Below are positions 25,004 to 34,704 of a stretch of 64,000 bases of DNA, piece by piece; the first letter of the stretch is position 1, and each line of letters starts with the position of its first letter. Both the position numbers and the translations under genes were made by a program. Source of the stretch: Amorphophallus konjac (taxonomy: Eukaryota; Streptophyta; Magnoliopsida; Alismatales; Araceae); contig CM040128.1 of assembly GCA_022559845.1 (NCBI GenBank), positions 228,207,643 through 228,271,642 on the forward strand. The letters are read 5' to 3'. The notes beneath the pieces were generated by a model. That model saw nothing but the letters and a program-made list of their open reading frames with translations. It did not search any database and had not been told where the DNA came from.

Positions 25004-25549
25004 ATTCCACCACATTCAATTCTTCACGGTGAGTCTTCTACAAATATTCGAACCTTAAAAGATCATCCTGTCCAAAACATCATAGGAAACATTAATGATC
25101 CCCCTAGGACCAGGTCATTTCATAAAGATGTGCATAATGAAGACCTCATTGCATTAGTTTCTCAATTTGAACCCAAAAACATTGAAGATACCTTGCAAGA
25201 TGGAAATTAGATTAATGCCATGCATGAAGAACTTAGTCAATTTGAAAGAAACTAGGTTTAGAATCTAGTTCCCAAACCCACCGACCAGCCTGTTATTGAG
25301 ACTAGATGGATATTTAAGAACAAGCTAAATGAAGATGGGGCAATCACTAGAAACAAAGCTAGGCTAGTAGCTAAGGGGTATAACCAGGAAATTGGAATTG
25401 ATTTTGAAGAATCATATGCCCCTGTAGCAAGACTAGAAGCCATCAGAATCTTGTTAGCATTCGCATGTTCTCTAGGCATAAAACTATATCAAATGGATGT
25501 TAGTGCTTTTTTGAATGGCTTAATAAAAGAAGAAGTCTTTGTAGAGCAG
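25004..25549 (+). pseudogene. Copia reverse transcriptase, first part
   Basis: After stops near 25001, 25208 and 25253 the frame gives [49 protein letters not shown] and [11 protein letters not shown], the fingers and palm start of a Sirevirus-type reverse transcriptase. The sequence stops at the target site AGCAG (25545-25549), where the solo LTR begins. The second half resumes at 29043. Confidence 0.9.
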
Positions 25550-28500
25550 TGTTTGCGACCGCGGGGAGTCACTTGTTGTTTTGTACTCATGGTGGGGGTG
25601 TACACTCACCTTTTACGGAAGGTCAAGATAGGTTGACTGGACACGCGGGGATTTGGGGGTATTGAGAAGAAGGTAGAGAGAACGATAGGAACGCACTGGA
25701 AGGGATGGCGTATGGTTCATCATTCTGGGAGACTGAGACAGGGATGGCTGGGTGGAATGCGAGCGTGCCAGTCGATTTCTCGACAATCACCTATGGAACT
25801 GAGGATTGACTAGGCAAGCATCGCCAGGACGTGCCACGTGGCTCGAGGGATCGGGAGACACGTTGATAGAAGGGGTTCCACGGGTGCGAGTGCGCATGCG
25901 ATTATGGGGATTCGTGTACTGGACGTCTTTCCCCACCGGTCGCAAGCAACCGGTGTTTGTTTTACATCAGATTGAATCCGAACACCTTTGTTTCTACTAT
26001 CGAAGAGAGAGTCAGGGACCCTGGGAGCCGCGACGTCGGGAGGGCTTAGTCCGTGCAACAGCGACAGGGCAACAGCAACACAATAGGGATAACTGGGAGC
26101 GGGGAGACTGATTCCGACGAGTAGGGGGATCCGCTCCCTGACTAGATTACATGACTTATATGCCATGAAAGGCTGTTATATGGGGGCATGAGAGCCCGAT
26201 TACAATTGCTTGCAAGCCACGGGACAATTTCGTCATTCATGACGGTCCCCAGGTCATTACTTTATTGTGTGGGTATTTTCGCATTTGTACGTGGCGTCTG
26301 TCAGAGGACCTATGACTCAGCAGGATGGCGCTCGAGGGGCGTCGCAATGTGTTCCCGACATGAGACAGTGTCGAGTAGCTGGCAGTCGGGTGCCGGGGAC
26401 ACCGTTGTGACTGGAGTTGTTGGCAGTCGGGGGTCAGGGGCACCATTGTGACTGGAGTTGTTGGCAGTCGGGTGCCGGGGGCACCACTGTGACTGGAGTT
26501 GTTGGCAGTCGGGTGTCGGGGGCACCGTTGTGACTGGAGTTGTTGAGTCATCGGGTGTCGTGGGCCCCGATGTGACTGGAGTAGCTGGCAGTCGGGTGTC
26601 GGGGGCACCACTGTGACTGGAGTTGTTGGCAGTCGGGTGCCGGGGGCACCGTTGTGACTGGAGTTGTTGAGTGATCAGGTGTCGCGAGCCCCGATGTGAC
26701 TGGAGTAGCCGACAGTCGGGTGCCGGGGGCACCACTGTGACTGGAGTTGTTGGCAGTCGGGTGCCAGGGGCACCGTTGTGACTGGAGTTGTTGAGTGATC
26801 AGGTGTTACGGGCCCCGATGTGACTAGAGTAGCTGGCAGTCGGGTGCCGAGGGCACCATTGTGACAGGAGTTGTTGAGTGATCAGGTGCTGTGGGCCCCG
26901 ATGTGACTGGAGTAGCTGGCAGTCGGGTGCCGGGGGCACCGTTGTGACTGAAGGAGGCGGGTGCCGGGAGACCTCGATGGTCATGCTCTGGGCCCGGTGC
27001 AACTGGCAGTCGGGTGCTAGAGGCACCGTTGTGACTGAAGGAGGCGGGCGCCGTGAAGAGGCTGAAACCCGAGTACATGTACATGTGTTCAACTGGTTTC
27101 ATGCTGTATGAGAGCCGCGTTGGATTTACAAATGGGCCGAGGAGGCCGAAGTAGAATGGGCGCAAGCCGCGGGACAATTCCGACGCGTGGGTCGGTCCCC
27201 TGGCCAATGCTGAATAAGGCAGATATCCGCATGTTTCACAGAGGGTCCCTCTCGTGGCACGGACCATGTTTGCTTCGCCAAACGAGGGGCTATGACTGCA
27301 TAGCCAGAGAAAGCATCAGGCTGGTGTCTGGGCAAGGGTCGATCATGGCTCGAGTCAAGCGGTCGGATGTGGCCTCGTGACTACGGGGAAGCGTGACATC
27401 ATAGTGCGTGCGTAGTTGCAGTCGGCGGGCACGCGAGGGGAAGTCCCGGCATGAGGGGGCGTTCACCCTTGTCATAACGTCACACACGCGGCGGCGGTAG
27501 ACTTGTGTGTCATGGCGGAACACCGTGTGAGGGAAGTACACGCGACATACCCTCGGCGTCCTTAGCCAACGACCATGTCACCCACACACAATTCTCCTTG
27601 CTCGTTGCCTGGAGCCGCTTGAAGCTTGGAGATCACCGGAAGCCTTGATGCATGTATCCTCTCTTCTTCCATTGAGCCCCCAGGGGGATTTTATAGGGGA
27701 AGATGAAGGGTCATGGAAGGTTTAGGCGGACTAGGTTTGGGGGCAAAGCTGGTCCGAGTAAACCCTGGGAAAGTGTTACGGAGTGGGGGAGGGAGGGTTT
27801 AGGGGGACTAGGTTTGGGGGCAAAGCTGGTCTGCCTAACCCCCTTCGGGGAGGGGTTTACGCGGAGTAATTTTTTTTTTTGTTTTATGGGGGTTTAGGCG
27901 GACCAGCCTTGGGGGTGAGGCTAGTCCGCCTAAACCCCCCCCTAGGGGGTTTAGGTAGACCAACCTGGGGGCCCAGGCTGGTCCTCCTAAACCCCACCCC
28001 AGGGGGGGTTTAGGCGGGTTTGATTGGAGTGTTTTAGCCAGGTTTGACTGAGGTTTACCGCGGGTTTGACCGTGGGTTTGACTAGGGTTTGACTGAGGGT
28101 TAGACTGGGATTCGATTGAGGGTTTGACTGAGGGTTAGACTAGGATTTGACTGAGGGTTTGACTTGTTATAAATAGAGATTTTCTTCCGGGTGCAAGAGC
28201 GCACGATTGTGGTGCATGACGCGATGGGTTGCTGAGAGTCCCGAGTTGGGCTCGGACTCTTTGTAGAGTGGCTGAACATACGCACCCACCAGGTGCTTGG
28301 GGAAATTCCTGACGCACGTGCGTGCCCCGTATACGGGCGCTGTGAGCTCCTAAAGCTTGCGGTTGGCCCAGATGGCTCTTCCTTTGACTTCAGAGGGCTG
28401 GAGGGAGGTGACTCGAGGGTAGACCCCGGCCTCGTTGCTGGGTGTCACATGGCATGGCTTGTTGTCAGGGTGCCCCCGGGTCGGCTCGGGTAGCTGTGTT

Positions 28501-29042
28501 GAACACGGGTAAACCCGCAAACTGAGTGGTCGGGGGTGGGCCCGATCGATTGCTGATGTTGCCACGGGTCATGGCTAGCTGGTTAGGACCCTTGCTTGGG
28601 TCCAGTGACTGGGGCGTCGACATGATGATGCCATTTTTCTGGTGGTCGGGGTGACCCTCGCTCCTTGGTGAAGAGTCGTATGATGCGGCAGGCTGTTCTA
28701 AGTCCCGAGTTAACCCGGTTGTTGAAGTGTCAGCGGTATAATACCGTATGCAGGGTGTCTGGGGGTGATCCCTGAATCTTCATAGAGTGATGTAAGGTAT
28801 GACAGGTTGTCCCGAATCCTGCAACTGTCCCGGTTGTCGAGAAACTGGCTGGCATAGTGCCATTTGCTCGGGGCCAATGCCCAGTTGTTATGTTGCGCCG
28901 CTTGACCCGACGACACGTCTCGATTTCTGAGCATAACTCGACTGGTAGACCAACTTTGGCGATGTGCCATTTTGCTCCATTTAGGGAGTATTTCTCTATG
29001 CTTAATCCTCGATTAATTCGAGAAAATTAGCCGGTGCCAACA
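25550..29042 (+). mobile_element. Solo LTR of unidentified gypsy-like family
   Basis: A 3493-bp sequence starting TGTTTGCGACC and ending GGTGCCAACA, flanked by the 5-bp duplication AGCAG (25545-25549 and 29043-29047). It interrupts the copia reverse transcriptase exactly, and the codons on either side join in frame when it is removed. It has no primer site, polypurine tract or coding motif, and a single TATAAATAG box at 28168 with a leader of about 850 bp after it. That is the layout of one long LTR, best explained as a solo LTR. Upstream of the TATA box are a 41-bp array (26370-27060), a GC-rich stretch with TTTAGGCGGACYAG repeats (27700-28020) and GGGTTTGACTGAGGGTTAGA repeats (28030-28160). 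Confidence 0.85.
26370..27060 (+). repeat. 41-bp tandem array in solo LTR
   Basis: About 15 units of roughly 41 bp. The consensus includes GACTGGAGTTGTTGGCAGTC and GGGTGCCGGGGGCACC, the second nearly palindromic. Some units read GGGCCCCGATGTGACTGGAG instead. Long frames on either strand come from the repeat and are not genes. Confidence 0.9.
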
Positions 29043-30198
29043 AGCAGCCTCTGGGCTTTGAGTTTGATGATTTGCCTAACCATGTGTATAAATTGAACAA
29101 AGCACTGTATGGGCTAAAGCAGGCCCCTCGAGCTTGGTATAACAGACTCAATACACATCTAACTAGCAGAGGCTACAACAGAGGTATAATTGACCAAACT
29201 CTCTTTACAAAAGTGGTGAATGGGCATCTCATTGTGGTATAGGTATATGTAGATGTAGATGATATAGTGTTTGGTTCAACAGATTCCAATATGTGCAAGC
29301 AATTTGCTGATCTTATGACAAAAGAATTTTAAATGAGCCTCATGGGGGAACTCCAATTCTTCCTTGGATTGCATGTCACATAGACTAAAGAAGGCTCTTT
29401 CATAAACCAGTCCAAGTACACATTGGAGATCCTGAAGAGATTTGGAATGAAGGATGTCAAACACATATCCACGCCCATGGGAACAAGTGCATCTTTAGAT
29501 GCGGCTGAGAATGGTAAATCTGTAGATCCTAAAACATATTGAGGTATGATCGAGTCTCTTTTGTATGTCACTGCTTCTAGGCCTGATATTCAATTTAGTG
29601 TATGTATGTGTGCACAGTTTCAAGCCAATCCTAAGGAATCCCATCTAATTACTGTAAAAAGGATTTTAAGATACATTGCTAGCACACATGACTTAGGGCT
29701 TTGGTATCCTACATCATGTTGTTTTGATTTGATTTCATATACTGGTGCCGATTATGCTGGGTGCAAACTTGATAGAAAAACACTAGTGGTTATTGCCAAT
29801 TTTTGGGTGGGTGTCTAGTCTCTTGGGCTTCTAAGAAGTAGCACTCGGTGGCCCTATCTACTGCTGAAGCAGAATATGTAGTAGCAGGTAGTTGTGGGAG
29901 CCAAGTGCTATGGATAAAGCATCAACTTTAAGATTATGGAATAGACCTTAGATGAACACCCATACTGTGTGATAAGACAAGTGCCATCAATTTAACTAAG
30001 AATCCTATCTAGCATTCCAGCACAAGACACATTGAGATAAGGCATCACTTCCTACGGGATGAGGTAAGCAAAAAAAAATTTGAATTTGAATTCATTGAAA
30101 CTGAGAAGCAAATTGTAGATATTTTTACAAAACCTCTAAGCAATGAAAGGTTTTCAACCTTAAGAAGAGAATTGGGTCTGTGTAGACCTCCCACTTGA
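29043..30198 (+). pseudogene. Copia reverse transcriptase end and RNase H
   Basis: This continues the reverse transcriptase with YKLNKALYGLKQAPRAWYN (about 29087). A stop at about 29239 precedes the catalytic motif, which reads YVDVDD instead of YVDD because GTAGAT is duplicated (29249-29260). Connection motifs follow (FFLGLHV, LYVTASRPDIQFSV, HLITVKRILRYIAST), then RNase H (ALSTAEAEYVVAGS, about 29850; IEIRHHFLRDEV; VDIFTKPLSNERF), ending LGLCRPPT and TGA at 30198. Stops and a frameshift near 29815 are also present. The enzyme is inactive. Confidence 0.9.
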
Positions 30199-31998
30199 TT
30201 ACACTTGCATGTTTCTGCTCATCTAAGTCCAAGGGGTCACTGGTTGCTATTGTCAGGGAGAGCCCAATTTACACATCTAGTTAGTTGCACTACTAATAAA
30301 TTAAAGGTTGTTGCATTTGAGTTCATGTGTTGTAGGTTGTTCCTGTGTGAAGCACCCATTGGTATATAAAATGGTGTCGTGTGAAAGGGCAAGCACAGTC
30401 TGTCTGGGAGCACTCACTATGTGTGAGAAAATACTCTGCCAAGTACGAAGGGTCCCCACATACTGCATTTTAGCATCCATGGATTGAGGGGTAGTTGATA
30501 GAATTTTCTTGAAATAGGTTCGTAGTTAATTCTGATGCATTAAAAGCTTTTCATCTGTCTAGCTGTAGTGAGTTGACGCACCGCTTCCTCTTTTCCTGTG
30601 CGTTGTACTCTCATCTTAATGCCTTACATTGTTTGACACTCAGTCATCCTTGCAATTACTGAGGTGGAGTGTGTCCTATCCATTTGTTAACTCTTCACTT
30701 CCTTGTGGATTGTCTCAAGGAGAGATTTCTTTCTAATATTATTTTGATTGATTGACTTCTTTGAAAGCAATCTCCTGCATTTTCTTCTATCATGGTTGTT
30801 TAAATGAATTGAGGTTTTAAGGCCAACAACTTCCTAAAGTCTGAAAACAAGAAACTTGAAGGAGGAATTCCATAGGCTTACTTTTGTTGATGCTTTACAC
30901 TTTATAAGTTCTAATCTCCCATGGTCTGCTTATGCATATTCAGTAACTTTTTGGTTGATAAACTTCCATTGAGTATTGTGATCAAACAACCATACTAATT
31001 GAGACTTATCCAAAGCACTCATTGCAGAGCAATGGTTAGGGCTTACTGGGTAACCGAATGCATTTCACCTGAGACATGAGGTGGTTCGCATCAAAAGGTA
31101 ATGTCTTGACTAACTCTGATCTGATCATTTACTTTAAAAAATGAGCAAGAAGGGATTAACAGAGCAATGGCACTTTTCCACTGAGAAACTATACCCCTTC
31201 ACCAATGAAGTGATAGTGGGTTAGGCATGAAGTGGCCAGCTATCTCTGATCAAAATGAGGCATGACAGTTAACTGCACTGAGTAACTGGGGCATTTGCAT
31301 CTAACAAATGTGATTCCTCACGTAGAAAGGTGTTAGTTGAACTTGATTGTCAGTCCGGCAACTGTGAAAATCAGAGGTGCATGATCAGGTAAGTCCTCAC
31401 TATTCCAGCTTGTTTGGCTTCAACACTAATGATAGTTAATCCTGAAAGGTCATTGGATCCCAATGAGTTAGATTGAACGGGGATTATCTAGGACTTTGGT
31501 TCACTTTTGTGCATCAGCTCTAGTAATCTTGAGTAAGCACTCTCTTCTTAGTTGCTTCCATTCTAACACTTCTAAAAGTTCTTGATTTTAATCCATCAAT
31601 TCATACTCTACAACCATGACATGCTTGTGTGCTGGGAGATATCTGATTTTGGAGATGATCTAGTCATTTCCTCAAATGTGTCTTAGTCTTGGATCTTTCT
31701 TTTGAGGTTTTCTCCACATCTCATACTCCACACTACACTTTCTATAGCTCCCCTCATGTTTTGCTGAAGTCAAAGGGGGAGAGAGAAAAGTTTTCTTGAT
31801 GAGTCATCATTTGTATGTCTGTATGTGTTCATTGCATATCATGATTGAGTCCTTCATGTTGTTGACATAGTCCTTCATGTATTCGTGATGTGCTTCATGA
31901 TAGTTATGCTCAAATTTGTATGATTGTGTGCTTCATGCCAAACTGTCAAAACTGTGAACACAATGACTCATAGTTGCCATCATCAAAAAGGGGGAGAA
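30199..31998 (+). other. Sirevirus-type 3' noncoding region
   Basis: No coding frame. Three related blocks (31045, 31180, 31275) share ACTGRGTAACYG and a CACC...TGRKGTGGTT element and correspond to 840-1060 of the first copia element. PPT-like tracts lie at 31772-31790 and, adjacent to the LTR, 31985-31997. Confidence 0.75.
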
Positions 31999-34043
31999 TG
32001 TTGTGCATATATGGAACATGCATGATATTATTGTTTTGATGATGTCCAACTATGACTACCTTATATTTGTTTGGTGAAACTAACGCCTATCATCTAATGC
32101 CTTTTTAACTCATCCTGAGCAGAATTGCAACAGATTAAGCCCAAAAATATCAAAGAAGCACTGTCTAAGGTATGATGGACTTAGTGGGTAAAATATATGC
32201 TCTCTTTGATTTTATTGTGTGCTTTTCAGGTTTGCAGGAAATGGCTTGGTGGAAGAACAATTTTTTACAGAGTTCGGTCGACCAGTGGCCCTTGAATAGT
32301 TGACCGAATTTGCTAGAGATTGGAGGGAATTTTTTTTACAAAGTTCGGTTGACCAATGGCCCTAGAATAGTTGACCGAATTTGCCAAACATCAAAGGGAA
32401 AAAAAATTCTAAATTAACAGGCAGCGTCAACCTTTGCTCACAAGGAAAAGCAAAGCCCAGATAGGTTCATAGCTGAGTTGACCCCAATCTGTCAAAGCTC
32501 TGTCCGAGCGACTGCAGCCAAGTTCGAAAGTCGACCCTAATGTAACCAAGCTCGGTCTTCATGTCTAAGCTCGGTCTTCATAACTAAGCTCGGTCTTCAT
32601 GTCTAAGTTCGGTCTTCATGACTAAGCTCGGTCTTCATGCCTAAGACTCGGTCTTCATGACTAAGCTCGGTCTTCATGTCTAAGCTCGGTCTTCATGACT
32701 AAGCTTAGACGTAGAGTCGGGCCTTTGAAGCCAAAGCTTAGACTTCTCAAAGCCAAAGCTCGGACTTCTTAAAGCCAAAGCTCGGACCTCATGGAGCCAA
32801 AGCTCGAACTAAGCTCGAACTTCCTGAAGCCTAAAGCTCGGACTCATGTGGCAACTAAGCTCAGACTTCAGAAAGAGTCGATGCAATCATGCTCGGAAGT
32901 CATCGTCAATGAAAACTAAGCTTGGAGTCGACCCTATGGCAATCATGCTCTGGAGTCGATGCAATCATGTTCGGGAGTCAACCCCACAAGCTCCTGGGAC
33001 AGACAACTGTCCTTGTCATCATTTGATTGCCAAAACAACTATTTGAACAGAAGATTTGTCAGTTTACAAATGTGGAAAAGGCCACCTTTCAAGGAAACCT
33101 TCTTTTTGCATCCAACCAATCAGAGATCGGTTTAGAAAATCTTCCAGGACAGAAGGATGCCCTTCCTGCATGCCAGCCAATGAAAATTGAGATGTTACCG
33201 GCATTGTTGGTCAAACTTCACTTATTTATTCCAGCCAATCAAATTGCAAAGCCTTGGAGGGAAATTTCACTGCCTATTGTGCCTATAAATTGGGCGGGTC
33301 TTGCTTACATGCTGCTGCTGCTGGAGCTGCCATTGATACTAAGGAAGCCTGGAGAAAGGTTGGACGTGAGCAATAGAGAGAAGAGAGGAAGGAATAGTGC
33401 CCGTCCAAAGCTCACAGTAGAAGGTCTGAGAGGAAGGGAGGAGGTGAAAGCTTGCAGCCAGAATACCAGTCAGCCGTGTTCTTCAGTCTTGATCTGCTTC
33501 GCAGTCTTGCTGGATCTCTCATTCCGTTGGAGCCTTATTTTTATTCCTTTGGTTCTTGATCTTGTTTGTTCTATTTTGTTCTTGTACCTTCAGAACTACT
33601 TTGTGTGTAAGGAGTCATCCCTGTGTTTGCTACGTGTTGTAGTGTGAGGAGCTCGCTCCTCGTGTGTGTGTGTGTGGAGGGGGCGGGTTGTCCCTGTGTT
33701 CTGCTGGTTTTCCAACATGTGTGTGTGTGTGTCTCTTTTGGCCAAAAAGTGGAAGCCTTACCAAGTTGGTGAGGGGTGGACGTAGGCCTGCTGAATAGCA
33801 GTTGAACCACCTTAAAAACTTCGGTGCTATGGTTTGCTGTGTGGTGTCCATCTCTTCTTCCTCCCATTCGCAGGTGAGTTGATGTGTTGAGTCGTTTCAT
33901 GGTTCTTCGTTGCCAATATCTTACATGCTAGTTCGGTATTGTGCCCTCAGTGTCTTGCTGTTTTTGTAGTTTGTTCAATACTATTCAAAGTTATACGAAA
34001 GGATCTATTCACCCCCCTCTAGATCCTCTCATACCATTCAACA
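31999..34043 (+). mobile_element. 3' LTR of Sirevirus-type copia element
   Basis: It starts TGTTGTGCATATATGG after AAAAAGGGGGAGAA and ends CATACCATTCAACA; 2045 bp. A 19-bp array lies in U3 (32550-32706), a TATAAAT box at about 33283, GT-rich runs at 33660-33735, and the U5 hairpin motif at 33774-33820, followed by ATTCACCCCCCTCTAG. What follows 34043 is not a primer binding site, as expected for a 3' LTR. Confidence 0.8.
32550..32706 (+). repeat. 19-bp tandem repeat in LTR U3
   Basis: About eight units of CTCGGTCTTCATGWCTAAG in a row, with degenerate relatives (AAGCTCGGACTTC) continuing to about 32960. Confidence 0.9.
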
Positions 34044-34300
34044 AATATATCTTTTCTCAATTATCAGTGTCAACCATGGACCCATTGAAGACTCAGAGTA
34101 GGAAGACACTCAAGGTTGGTCATTTTTCTAACACACTAGAATCTCGTTGTACATAATCCTGAAACTCGTACAATTTCATCAACAAAAGGATGAACAATTA
34201 AGCGCATGAAGTTTCTAATGGGCTAAGTTCCCTGCCCCTTCCCTGCCTGCACATTTTCTTTTTCTTCTCTCCTTTCATGTTTGTCCTTTAAAAGATCCAA
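34044..34300. other. No recognisable content
   Basis: Moderately AT-rich sequence between the copia LTR and the Tat-type LTR. No coding motif or repeat is seen. Confidence 0.5.
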
Positions 34301-34704
34301 TGATAAGACAATGGGCGGAATGGCCCATGAAGCCCCGCCATGGCTAGACCTAGAGCGGACCCAATCCGGTACCTAGGACCAACCCGACAGCCTAGGTGGC
34401 TACCCAGAGACTATAGTCCCATATCGAAGACTAGCCTTTGGTAGGAGAAGGGATCCTTTATAAGGCGAAGGCTGCCCAACCAAATACTGACATCTTATGA
34501 AAAGTATTCAATACTCATCTTTGTCATCTTTTGGGACTCGGACTGACTTGACCGTTGAAGGTCCTTCCCGTTACCACTTGGGGGGGGGGGGGCTAACGAC
34601 CTTGGTCTTACAAGGCTAGGACTCAAACCACCCTTACCTCACTCTCGGACCTTGAATGCATTCCGCTACCATTCCCTGGATGACTATAGAACTCGTCTAC
34701 ATCA
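34301..34704 (+). mobile_element. Tat-type gypsy 5' LTR
   Basis: A roughly 400-bp LTR starting TGATAAGACAATGGGC, with TCCCATATCGAAGAC, a TTTATAAGG box (34451) and an end near CTACATCA. A 13-base G run interrupts it at 34579-34591. It is placed by the decayed primer site and Tat-type gag that follow; its start is uncertain. Confidence 0.6.

Larger units (their letters stand above)
22318..34043 (+). mobile_element. 5'-truncated Sirevirus-type copia element
   Basis: A plus-strand copia element that starts abruptly inside gag and runs through protease, integrase, reverse transcriptase and RNase H to a noncoding 3' region and a 2.05-kb 3' LTR. The 5' LTR and gag start are missing. A solo LTR of another family sits inside the reverse transcriptase at 25550-29042. 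Frameshifts and stops occur throughout. The polyprotein style, several PPT-like tracts and LTR end ATTCACCCCCCTCTAG place it with Sireviruses. Confidence 0.85.

Noticed and set aside
26237..27267. Open frames on the minus strand with repeated PTPDCQQLQS-type peptides
   Set aside because: Translation of the 41-bp array in the solo LTR.
33027..33647. 206-codon frame in a Sirevirus-type LTR
   Set aside because: Spans the TATA box and leader of the LTR; no motif, and not kept in related LTRs.
1..34043. The left copia LTR (2106-4023) as the 5' LTR of the copia element at 22318-34043
   Set aside because: It follows a polypurine tract, is not followed by a primer site, and its sequence differs greatly from the LTR at 31999-34043.
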